From Segatella copri (lineage in GTDB: Bacteria > Bacteroidota > Bacteroidia > Bacteroidales > Bacteroidaceae), in assembly GCF_009495355.1 (NCBI RefSeq), contig NZ_VZAD01000091.1, positions 35,974-99,973 of the forward strand: a DNA stretch of 64,000 bases. Direction: 5' to 3'. The notes beneath the pieces are model-generated. The model did not search any database, had not been told where the DNA came from, and saw nothing but the letters and a program-made list of their open reading frames with translations. Shown here in pieces: positions 27,349 through 35,792 of the stretch; positions within the stretch are counted from its first letter, which is position 1, and the number at the start of each line of letters is the position of its first letter. A program made the position numbers and the translations under genes.

Positions 27349-28466
27349 TTGAAATTATTTATATGATATACTACTGTAGCAACATCCTTTATAGATATAA
27401 CTGGACCCATAGGCAAACTTAATTCCTCATTAGCCAATTTTTCAGTAATAGGAAGAGACAACGTTGGTTTGTTCCATGACTCATTAGCATAACATTCCTG
27501 TAGATGTGGCGCAATTGGATAATGACAAACCGTTCCAACACCATGATTCTGTAAATAATCATGAAGTGCATCCCGTTTGCCATCTCGTACAATTATAGGG
27601 AATAGATGATAAGCGTTCTGCTCGTCTGGCAATAAATCAGGCAAAGAAACAAGAGGATTATTAATATGCTCATAATAATAATGAGCCACTTCTTTGCGGT
27701 GAGCGTTATCTTCTACTAAATATTTCAACTTAACATCCAATACTGCTGCCTGAATTTCATCAAGACGGCTATTACGACCTGCATATTTGAATACATATTT
27801 TCTTTGGCTTCCATAATTAGCTAAAGCACGTACCGTCTTTGCTAATTCTTCGTCATTAGTAACTACAGCACCACCATCACCAAGAGCACCCAAATTCTTG
27901 CCCGGGTAAAAAGAGAAACCTGCAGCATCACCTAAATTACCTGTCATACGACCATCCTCAAATCTACATCCATGACTTTGGGCACAATCCTCGACTAATT
28001 TAAGTTGATATTTTCTGCACAGTTCTCCAATTTTATTGGTATATGCTATACGACCATATAGATGAACAATAGCTATAGCCTTTGTTTTAGAAGTTATGTG
28101 AGACTCTATTAAGTCATCATCAATCTCCAACGTATTTGGTTTAGGCTCCACAAGAACAGGAATCAAGCCATTCTCTGTAATTGCTAAAATCGTTGCAATA
28201 TATGTATTTGCAGGCACAATCACCTCATCACCAGGCTGCATAACTCCCATTTCTATATATGCCCTGAATATCCATATAAGGGCATCCAAACCATTGGCAC
28301 AACCTACACAATATTTAGAGCCAACAAATTCTGCGAAATGGGTTTCAAACTTTTTGTTTTCTTCACCTTGAAGGTACCAACCTCCATTGACAACTCGGCT
28401 TACAGCCTCATTAATTTCTGCCCCATGAAGAGCAGTAACTTCTTTTAATGATAAAAATGGTATCAT
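27345..28466 (-). CDS. fdtB: sugar 3-aminotransferase, FdtB/QdtB-like (PLP)
   Basis: 373 aa DegT/DnrJ/EryC1 enzyme. [34 protein letters not shown] and [20 protein letters not shown] (Lys for PLP) match FdtB/QdtB, which aminate dTDP-3-keto-6-deoxyhexose. The assignment is supported by the immediately upstream acetyltransferase and two 3,4-ketoisomerase genes. Whether the product is Fuc3N or Qui3N depends on the isomerase and cannot be read here. Confidence 0.85.
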   Translation of the reverse strand: MIPFLSLKEVTALHGAEINEAVSRVVNGGWYLQGEENKKFETHFAEFVGSKYCVGCANGLDALIWIFRAYIEMGVMQPGDEVIVPANTYIATILAITENGLIPVLVEPKPNTLEIDDDLIESHITSKTKAIAIVHLYGRIAYTNKIGELCRKYQLKLVEDCAQSHGCRFEDGRMTGNLGDAAGFSFYPGKNLGALGDGGAVVTNDEELAKTVRALANYGSQRKYVFKYAGRNSRLDEIQAAVLDVKLKYLVEDNAHRKEVAHYYYEHINNPLVSLPDLLPDEQNAYHLFPIIVRDGKRDALHDYLQNHGVGTVCHYPIAPHLQECYANESWNKPTLSLPITEKLANEELSLPMGPVISIKDVATVVYHINNFK

Positions 28467-28479
28467 CTGTTTTAAATTA

Positions 28480-29010
28480 TTAGTAATCTATTTCCGACAA
28501 ATCATGTATCTTGCCTTCTTTATCTCTAAGTTGAAGATCAAGAGTTTTATTGTCTTTTGTTATATAACCTTTCATTTGTGCAGGATTTCCCATCCACAAA
28601 GTATTTTTAGGAATATTTTTTGTCACAACACTCCCAGCTCCTATCATAGCATGACTACCAATTGTAAGCCCTGGAAGAATAACTGAACCAGCCCCAATTG
28701 ATGCTCCATTACATACCTTTGTTTTTAATAATTGCCAATCCTTGTTTTTAGAACGTGGATACATATCATTGGTAAACGTACAATTGGCTCCAATCATAAC
28801 ATTATCTTCCAATTCAATGCCATCCCATAACTGAACACCGCATTTTATAGTACAATTATTACCTATTACAACGTCATTTTCTACTAAGCAATGAGAGCAA
28901 ATGTTACAATTTTCTCCTATTTTCGCTTTGGCAAAAATGACACAATATTGCCAAACATTTGTTGAATCTGGAATATTAAGTGATTTACAATCAGAAAGTG
29001 GGTGTATCAT
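28480..29010 (-). CDS. fdtC: dTDP-3-amino-sugar N-acetyltransferase, FdtC/QdtC-like
   Basis: 176 aa left-handed beta helix. It begins [20 protein letters not shown] and shows [12 protein letters not shown] and [20 protein letters not shown], as in WbbJ/QdtC-type enzymes that acetylate the 3-amino group. A 4-bp overlap with the upstream ketoisomerase gene and 13 bp to the aminotransferase make a compact sugar cassette. The acetyl group could alternatively be a different acyl. Confidence 0.82.
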   Translation of the reverse strand: MIHPLSDCKSLNIPDSTNVWQYCVIFAKAKIGENCNICSHCLVENDVVIGNNCTIKCGVQLWDGIELEDNVMIGANCTFTNDMYPRSKNKDWQLLKTKVCNGASIGAGSVILPGLTIGSHAMIGAGSVVTKNIPKNTLWMGNPAQMKGYITKDNKTLDLQLRDKEGKIHDLSEIDY

Positions 29011-29429
29011 AATGAATCTCTAAATTTTAAAAAGTCATCATAATTACGAATATAATCCTCTACCTTATATACATCAGAAGCTAAAACCATGCAAACTGCT
29101 CCTGAAGAAAAATCTCCTAAATCTCTCCACATTCCTGGTTTTACATATAAACCTTGATATGGTCGATTGAGGAAAAAAGTTCTCTTACATTTACCATCAT
29201 TAAGTGTTACGGTAAAAGAGCCTGAAGCAGCTATAATTAATTGACTCAAATCTCTATGCGCGTGAGATCCGCGTTCTTCACCACCAGGAACATCATACAG
29301 ATAATACACCCTTTTAACATCGAAAGGAAGAGTATCACCATTTTGTACTACAGTAAGGTTGCCCTTACTTTCAGAATGATGCCTATCCAATTCTATTATT
29401 GAACAATCAAAAACATTATATTTTTCCAT
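29007..29429 (-). CDS. fdtA: dTDP-4-keto-6-deoxyhexose 3,4-ketoisomerase (FdtA/QdtA cupin), copy 2
   Basis: 140 aa cupin of the WxcM/FdtA family. [19 protein letters not shown] carries the catalytic His pair, [20 protein letters not shown] follows, and [20 protein letters not shown] ends the barrel. It moves the keto group from C4 to C3 before amination. It overlaps the upstream paralogue by 14 bp and the acetyltransferase by 4 bp. Confidence 0.88.
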   Translation of the reverse strand: MEKYNVFDCSIIELDRHHSESKGNLTVVQNGDTLPFDVKRVYYLYDVPGGEERGSHAHRDLSQLIIAASGSFTVTLNDGKCKRTFFLNRPYQGLYVKPGMWRDLGDFSSGAVCMVLASDVYKVEDYIRNYDDFLKFRDSL

Positions 29430-29832
29430 CCTTCTTTAATTTTATGTAGTCATTAAAATCTTCTACGTAATCATTTCTATCATATTTAGTTGAAGCAAAT
29501 TCAAGAGCAAGAGAATTAGTAGAAAAGTTTTCTATATCTCGCCAAAGTCCTTTTGGAATATATAACCCATAGTAAGAACGATTCAGAGAGAATACTTTTT
29601 TCTCTTTACCATCACTAACAACAACATCAAATGCACCAGACATTGCTACAATAAATTCCTCCGTTTTCTTAAAAGCATGACCTCCACGATTCTCGCCACC
29701 TGGAACATCATAGATCCAATAAACTCTTTGGATTTTGAAAGGAATTTGGTCAAATTCTTGAACAAATGATAGGCTCCCTCGTGGGTCATTGAAACGAGGA
29801 AGTTCTATTAATTTCACATCATTTATTGTCAT
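29416..29832 (-). CDS. dTDP-4-keto-6-deoxyhexose 3,4-ketoisomerase (FdtA/QdtA cupin), copy 1
   Basis: 138 aa and clearly a paralogue of the next gene: YDVPGGENRGGHAFKKTEEF, FDVVVSDGKEKKVFSLNRSY and PKGLWRDIENFSTNSLALEF. In the catalytic HAHR region it has HAFK, so the second His and the Arg of copy 2 are replaced. It may be less active, work with copy 2 as a heterodimer, or have a different stereochemical outcome. It is the first gene of the cassette, about 100 bp after the frameshifted acyltransferase. Confidence 0.82.
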   Translation of the reverse strand: MTINDVKLIELPRFNDPRGSLSFVQEFDQIPFKIQRVYWIYDVPGGENRGGHAFKKTEEFIVAMSGAFDVVVSDGKEKKVFSLNRSYYGLYIPKGLWRDIENFSTNSLALEFASTKYDRNDYVEDFNDYIKLKKDGKI

Positions 29833-29935
29833 ATCTTAAATCTTAATAATTTACAACTTGTATATTATATAATTTGAACTTTATAAACAAAGTCAAGATT
29901 TTAAAAAACTTAGAGTATCATTATACTTTTCAAAC

Positions 29936-30986
29936 TTATATGTATTTCAGTATAGGAAAGCGCGAACAAAAGCGATCTATGATAAATTGTATTAATATTG
30001 AAATCAAACCAATAACAATCATTTGAATCATCAGTAATAGAATATGATTCATGTCGGTAATATTCAAATGCCATAAAAAATCTGATACTAAAATCATGAT
30101 TGGATAATGAATACACATTAAACGCATTGAGCTATTTCCTATTTTTGCCAAAACACCAATAAATATATTCTTTTCAAATTGCCTACAAATGTAAGATAAA
30201 ATAAATGTATAAAATACTCCTATGATATAACTCAATATAAGGCTAATATATCGGAAACTACCATATTCCCTTATGCTGAGATTAATATTTTTATTTATAC
30301 ATATTAATAATCCGTAAATTAATAGAACAACAAAAAATATACCTTTTCGCTTTTCGAGAAAAAAATATTCTTTAAATAAAGCTCCAAACAAGATACATAA
30401 GGCAAAGTATATCGCTATATCTAAACTCCAAGGCAACAAATACGTTTGGCTGGACAAACCTAACTGTATCATGAGAATAAGGATGAAAAAAAACAATCTT
30501 TTTTCTTTTGCAATCCGTTCCTTTATACATAATACCATATAAGCCGAAAACATAGCTGGCAAAAACCATAATGGTTGGGTTCCTATAGGTAAAATTTTAA
30601 AATCGCAATTAGGATAGGCTTCTAGAGAATAACAACCATACAACAAACCGCATATTCCTTTAAGAAAATTTTGCCCCCCCCATTAAGGTGAAGAACAATA
30701 ATGTTAATAGTCCATAAGTAAAATACGGCAGTAAAAGTCTTATAGCTTTTTTTCGACAAAAACTAATAGAATTCAAACTTGACCTATAAGTGAATCCAGC
30801 AGCTATAAAAAATAATTGGATATAACCTGCTATAAAGAAATTCACAAATGGTAATTGACAGTTTGAATGACTTACAATAACTAGGAGAATTCCTATTCCT
30901 TTTAAAGCATCCAACCATACTATACGTGAATTCTCTTTAGAGTTTACCATTTTCTTTTCTTCTAAAAAATATTTGAATTTAAACAT
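29936..30986 (-). pseudogene. acyltransferase 3 gene, frameshifted at a G8 tract (phase-variable OFF)
   Basis: Codons from 30986 encode RIVWLDALKGIGILLVIVSH (family N-terminus with conserved His) and stop at TAA right after a G8 tract (plus positions 30674-30681). The rest of the enzyme (PIGTQPLWFLPAMF, then more TM helices) continues in the next frame to 29936. With seven or ten G the frame reads MGGQNFLKGICGLLYG and joins the halves. The complete product would be about 350 aa. Same design as the gene at 21961-22993. The ATG overlaps the galE stop (TAATG). Confidence 0.85.
30674..30681. repeat. C8/G8 homopolymer at second acyltransferase frameshift
   Basis: Eight C on the plus strand, G8 on the coding strand, at the exact point where the two halves of the acyltransferase gene 29936-30986 change frame. 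Loss of one base restores the frame. Confidence 0.92.
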
Positions 30987-31996
30987 TAATAACCATTAGG
31001 GTTTTGCTTTTGCCAATTCCAACTATCACGACACATGTCTTCAATCCCATATTTTGCTACCCAATTTAATTCTTCTTTGGCTTTCATTGGATTGCAATAA
31101 CAAGTTGCTATATCACCAGGTCTACGAGATTTAATAGAATATCTTATAGTTACACCATTTGCTTTTTCAAAAGCTTTTATAACGTCTAATACTGAATAAC
31201 CATGACCTGTTCCAAGATTGTATATAGCCAAACCACATTTACGCTCTATAGCCCTTAATGCACATACATGACCTGCGGCTAAATCGCAAACATGAATATA
31301 ATCTCGCACTCCTGTTCCATCTGGTGTATCATAATCGTTACCAAAAACGCCGAGTTCCTCGCGTTTACCAACTGCTACCTGCGTTATATATGGCATTAAG
31401 TTATTGGGAATACCATTAGGATCTTCACCTATCAAACCGCTTTTATGCGCTCCTATTGGATTAAAATATCTTAGTAATACTATATTCCAGGTTTTATCTG
31501 CTTTCTGAACATCTATCAAAACTTCTTCAAGCATGGATTTTGTTTGTCCATAAGGATTTGTACAATGCCCCTTTGGACACTCCTCTGTTATTGGAATAAC
31601 TGCGGGATCTCCATATACAGTCGCAGAAGAAGAAAATATAATATTCTTACAATCATGATGACGCATTACATCTAATAGAATAAATGTACCAGTCATATTA
31701 TTATGGTAATATTCTAATGGTTTTGATACAGATTCACCTACAGATTTAAGACCAGCATAATGAATTACTGCATCAAATTTATTTTCATTAAAAACCTTAT
31801 TTAATGCAGACTTATCTAATATGTCTATATTGTAAAACTTGATTTTTTTTCCTATCAATACTGAAACACGTTTTAAAGCTTCTGGTTTTGAATTTGAAAA
31901 ATTATCTACTACTACAACGCTGTGACCAGCCTTGTCTAATTCTATTATAGTATGAGTACCGATATAGCCGGCACCACCACATAAAAGTATATTCAT
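30986..31996 (-). CDS. galE: UDP-glucose 4-epimerase
   Basis: 336 aa extended SDR epimerase. NILLCGGAGYIGTHTIIEL binds NAD; SSSATVYGDP and NPYGQTKSMLEE give the Ser and Tyr-x3-Lys catalytic residues; YNLGTGHGYSVLDVI and RRPGDIATCYCNP are typical of GalE. It interconverts UDP-Glc and UDP-Gal (or their N-acetyl forms), supplying galactose-type sugars to the locus. It is 25 bp from glmS and directly upstream of the phase-variable acyltransferase. Confidence 0.92.
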   Translation of the reverse strand: MNILLCGGAGYIGTHTIIELDKAGHSVVVVDNFSNSKPEALKRVSVLIGKKIKFYNIDILDKSALNKVFNENKFDAVIHYAGLKSVGESVSKPLEYYHNNMTGTFILLDVMRHHDCKNIIFSSSATVYGDPAVIPITEECPKGHCTNPYGQTKSMLEEVLIDVQKADKTWNIVLLRYFNPIGAHKSGLIGEDPNGIPNNLMPYITQVAVGKREELGVFGNDYDTPDGTGVRDYIHVCDLAAGHVCALRAIERKCGLAIYNLGTGHGYSVLDVIKAFEKANGVTIRYSIKSRRPGDIATCYCNPMKAKEELNWVAKYGIEDMCRDSWNWQKQNPNGY

Positions 31997-32021
31997 AACT
32001 TTATATCGTTTTTTAAATGTT

Positions 32022-33887
32022 TTATTCTACCGTTACACTCTTTGCCAGATTCCTTGGCATATCTACATTCAAGCCTCTGTAAAGGGCCACATAATAAGCA
32101 AGTATCTGCAGGGGAACGACGCTGAGAAGAGGGACTAAAGTATTGAGGGTCTGCGGTACTTCTATCACAGAATCGGCTATCGCCTTGACTTGTTTGTCGC
32201 CTTCGGTAACAATAGCCAGGATGCGTCCGTTGCGGGATTTTACTTCCTGCATATTGCTGATAATTTTCTCATACAACTGGTGATGTGTGGCAAGGAAGAC
32301 GATCGGCATATCGGTATCTACCAAGGCTATCGGACCATGCTTCATCTCGGCTGCAGGATAGCCCTCGGCATGGATATAGCTGATTTCCTTTAGCTTCAAG
32401 GCTCCCTCTAAGGCTACGGGATAGTTGAATCCTCGACCGAGATAGAGGAAATTATGTGCATAGGTGAACACCTTAGCCTGTCGGGATATCGATGATGTCT
32501 GCTCCAACACTTTCTCCATCTTGCCGGGTATCTCTGCCAACTCGGCGATGGTCTCTACATAGTCTTTATCGGAAAGGGTGCCAAGCTCGTGACCTAACGC
32601 CAAGGCAAAGAGGGTAAGGACGGTGACCTGACCAGTGAAGGCCTTGGTACTCGCTACTCCTATCTCGGGGCCAACATGAATATAGATACCTGTATCTGTC
32701 TCTCGGGCGATGGATGATCCTACGCCATTGACGATGCCGAAGATCAATGCTCCATGCTGCTTGGCTAATTTAATGGCTGCCAAGGTGTCGGCAGTCTCGC
32801 CACTCTGGCTTATGGCTATCACGACATCATTGGATTCAATGACGGGTTCGCCATAACGGAACTCGCTGGCATATTCTACCTCTACTCGCTTGCGACACAT
32901 CTTCTCTATGAGCTGCTTGCCGATGAGGGCTGCATGCCAACTGGTTCCGCATGCCACGATGATGATATGCTTGGCTGACATGAGTCGGTCTTTATAGTCT
33001 GTAAGGGCTGACAACACGATGTGGTTGTTGGACGGATTGTCCTTATCCGCAAACAGGCGGCCACTCATACAGTCTTTCAGGCACTGGGGCTGGTCGTAGA
33101 TCTCTTTCAGCATGAAATGGTCGAAGCCTCCCTTGCTGAGTTTGGAGATGTCGAGGTCTACGGTCTTAATGGCATAATTGCATAACTTATGGTTGAGATT
33201 GATCATCTCTATATCCTTGCCGATTCTGATTTCTGCTATCTGACCGTCTTCGAGATAGACTACCTGGTCGGTATATTCTACGATAGGAGTGGCATCACTG
33301 GCGATATAGAAATCTTGCTTGTCGGCTCCTACTCCTACCACCAATGGACTTGACTGGCGGGCTGCCACAATGTGAGTGGGGTTCTTGCATTCGATGACTG
33401 CTATGGCATAGGCACCCACGACATCTTTCAGTGACTGGCAAACGGCTGATACCAAATCCTTACCATTCTGCTGATAGTATGAGTCTATCAACTGTACCAG
33501 CACCTCGGTATCTGTTGTGCTCTTGAACTGATAACCGCGTGCTATGAGTTGTTCTTTCAGCACCTGGTAGTTCTCGATGATGCCATTATGTACCAAAGCC
33601 AAGTCACCACTCATACTGACATGGGGATGTGCATTTTCGGCTGATGGTTCGCCATGTGTTGCCCATCGGGTGTGGGCTATACCGATATGGCCTCCGCAGT
33701 CTTTGTCTGCTGCGAGTTCTTCCAAATTTGCTACCTTGCCCTTTGTCTTATAGACATTGAGTTTGTCCTCTCCATTGACGAGTGCTACTCCGGCACTGTC
33801 ATATCCTCTATATTCGAGTTTCTTCAGTCCTGCTATCAGGACTGGATATGCTTCGTTTTGTCCTATATATCCTACTATTCCACACAT
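32022..33887 (-). CDS. glmS: glutamine-fructose-6-phosphate aminotransferase (isomerising)
   Basis: The frame is open from 33914, but the start is set at 33887 (MCGIVGYIG) because the N-terminal nucleophile Cys must follow the initiator Met. 621 aa: a class II glutaminase domain (HTRWATHGEPSAENAHPH, FKSTTDTEVLV) then two SIS domains (ACGTSWHAALIGKQLIE, AISQSGETADTLAA, SSISRQAKVFTYAHNFLYLG) and the typical end PRNLAKSVTVE. It makes GlcN-6-P for cell wall and for GlcNAc-derived sugars here. Its base composition is more GC-rich than the rest of the locus, which looks like the core chromosome. Confidence 0.95.
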   Translation of the reverse strand: MCGIVGYIGQNEAYPVLIAGLKKLEYRGYDSAGVALVNGEDKLNVYKTKGKVANLEELAADKDCGGHIGIAHTRWATHGEPSAENAHPHVSMSGDLALVHNGIIENYQVLKEQLIARGYQFKSTTDTEVLVQLIDSYYQQNGKDLVSAVCQSLKDVVGAYAIAVIECKNPTHIVAARQSSPLVVGVGADKQDFYIASDATPIVEYTDQVVYLEDGQIAEIRIGKDIEMINLNHKLCNYAIKTVDLDISKLSKGGFDHFMLKEIYDQPQCLKDCMSGRLFADKDNPSNNHIVLSALTDYKDRLMSAKHIIIVACGTSWHAALIGKQLIEKMCRKRVEVEYASEFRYGEPVIESNDVVIAISQSGETADTLAAIKLAKQHGALIFGIVNGVGSSIARETDTGIYIHVGPEIGVASTKAFTGQVTVLTLFALALGHELGTLSDKDYVETIAELAEIPGKMEKVLEQTSSISRQAKVFTYAHNFLYLGRGFNYPVALEGALKLKEISYIHAEGYPAAEMKHGPIALVDTDMPIVFLATHHQLYEKIISNMQEVKSRNGRILAIVTEGDKQVKAIADSVIEVPQTLNTLVPLLSVVPLQILAYYVALYRGLNVDMPRNLAKSVTVE

Positions 33888-34011
33888 ATATTTATGGTTA
33901 TTATTCGGTATCACCTCATATTACATATCCGTATATAAGGCTTAGCCCTCCACCAGCTAATGCCAGTGGAGGTTATACCATAACTTGACTAAAATTTAAT
34001 TTCATTTTTTA

Positions 34012-34284
34012 TTATTCTTCATCATCCCAAAACTCGAGAAAAAGAGTATAAAGTTTATCCTCTGACATTGCCTTTATACTTTCCAACACATAAATAAGTT
34101 AGACTTCATACCCTTTTACCATGTCGCAGATTAGAGACTCTGTTTCATTGTTATCTAATGGTATCTCTAGAATATCTAAGTTCTCACCGATTACGACCTC
34201 GGTGAACTTTGGCTTGCAGCTTATTTGCTTCTTTTCTTGTACTATATGAATATTTAAATTGACGATACAAAGGTAAAAGAATAC
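34012..34284 (-). pseudogene. unrecognised gene remnant in the glmS upstream region
   Basis: On the minus strand one frame is open from 34284 to 34012 except for a single TAA at 34099-34101. It encodes CKPKFTEVVIGENLDILEIP, then after the stop ESIKAMSEDKLYTLFLEF. No ATG is present at the left of the frame. It looks like the decayed end of a small acidic protein. The rest of 33888-34295 has no other gene. Confidence 0.4.
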
Positions 34285-34295
34285 TTACATTACAA

Positions 34296-35168
34296 CTATT
34301 CTAGATTCAAGTTTTGTTCTTCAGCATTAATAACTCTGTGATAATGTGGGAAATTATGAACTTGCGTTATTGCATATTTTAATTTTACACTACCATCAAT
34401 CTCTGTTATTTCTGTGATTTGGATATTACAAGTTATAATGTCTCCTTTGCTAAAAGCAATGTCTCTTCTCCCAATCAACTCCAAGAATCCCAAATCATTC
34501 ATTTTCATTGAACGAACCTTACCTTCATAACGTACCTTCCATTGTACAGACTTTGCTTCCAAAGTTGGCGATACAATTTCAAGTCGCACATTTGATATGT
34601 TTTGAATAACCACATCTCCTTCAATATCTGTTATTCTATTAGCGAGCTGATTTTTGTCTATCTGCACTGACACCTCTTGGTTATCCTCATCTCTATACTT
34701 TAATGACAAATTAGAAATTTTTTCTGAGTTTATAACAGTTTTTGCTATTTTATTTACAGAATCTCTAACCTTTTTATTACAATCAAATTCTGTTCTATCT
34801 ATCGAAACTTGTTCATTTGGCAGTTGGATACTCATTTGATTATTATCTGTTGTCAAATACCAAACTATCAAACTACCTATAACTGTAGATAATACAGGAC
34901 ACAATATGTGTTCAGAAAATTTATCAATACTAAATGGTATTCTAAAGCTTCCATGTTCAAACCCTAATACTTGTACTGTTACTTTATCAAAGCCACATGA
35001 ATAGGTTTTATTTAAAGTTTCATTTATCGAAAGAGTAACTCCTTGGAAACCATCAAGAATTGAAATCAATTCGTCTATAGGAACTAAACTGTCCTCTATT
35101 CCCAATGTTAATTGTATTTGTTCAAAACTTCTCATATCAAGTAAATGTAAGCACTCAATTGCTTCCAA
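34296..35168 (-). CDS. hypothetical protein with one TM segment (290 aa)
   Basis: No family recognised. A helical N-terminal part is followed by one hydrophobic segment at about residues 88-106 (CPVLSTVIGSLIVWYL) and a mostly beta C-terminal domain. The start at 35168 is TTG; the first ATG in frame is at 35135, and the frame also remains open upstream, with a Lys-rich stretch but no ATG. Either the start is unusual or the 5' end is damaged. It is the last gene of the CHAT protease group, after a broken gene. Function unknown. Confidence 0.5.
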   Translation of the reverse strand: MEAIECLHLLDMRSFEQIQLTLGIEDSLVPIDELISILDGFQGVTLSINETLNKTYSCGFDKVTVQVLGFEHGSFRIPFSIDKFSEHILCPVLSTVIGSLIVWYLTTDNNQMSIQLPNEQVSIDRTEFDCNKKVRDSVNKIAKTVINSEKISNLSLKYRDEDNQEVSVQIDKNQLANRITDIEGDVVIQNISNVRLEIVSPTLEAKSVQWKVRYEGKVRSMKMNDLGFLELIGRRDIAFSKGDIITCNIQITEITEIDGSVKLKYAITQVHNFPHYHRVINAEEQNLNLE

Positions 35169-35232
35169 CCCCTTATAAACAGGGGCTGGAGAGCCATTGA
35201 TTATTTTTGTTTTAACTTTTTTTTGTTTGGAT

Positions 35233-35779
35233 TTAGCCTTTACTCTTATAGTATTTTGCTAAAATCTGGGTAAGAACCACAGCAAAGCGTTTTTTCTCAT
35301 GTCTATCACCTATTTTGACTTTTTCATCATAATAACTTTCAAAGAACTCCTTTTTCAATTCTGTAGGCATCATACCTTTTTGCCCTAACCATTGCTATAT
35401 AGAATCAAGTATTTTCTCTATAGATACCCTTTTCAATTTGGCAGCATATCGAACAATAGAATCCACTATTTTCTTATACGCATCTACATCTAATTCCATA
35501 ACAACCTCTTTAGAAATTCCATGATTGATTGTTGCCTCTTTTAAAAAGGTTTCTGCACCAAAGAATTCTGTTCCTGGGAAATCTGATTGCAAATTAAAGA
35601 TAACCTGCAATATATAGTCACCCAAAGACGGCTTGGGAAGTTTTCGATACCTCTGCATCCGTACCATCTCCAAAATAGCGAATCTACCAAATAGATATCC
35701 GCCAAATAATGGCGAGCGTGGAACCAACAGGCCTGACCATCTTTTTAAAGCTGGATTTTGACTTTTTAGGACGTGGCAT
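35233..35779 (-). pseudogene. broken gene downstream of CHAT protease (frameshift + internal TAG)
   Basis: An ATG at 35779, 13 bases after the CHAT stop, opens a basic N-terminus (MPRPKKSKSSFKKMVRP) that soon stops at TAG. A second frame, open through this point, continues with LPKPSLGDYILQVIFNLQ to a TAG at 35395 and then, in the same frame, QWLGQKGMMPTELKKEFF and KRFAVVLTQILAKYY to TAA at 35233. One frameshift and one nonsense codon therefore separate a likely protein of about 180 residues. Family unknown. Its position suggests a partner of the CHAT protease. Confidence 0.5.
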
Positions 35780-35792
35780 AATCATTACTAAA

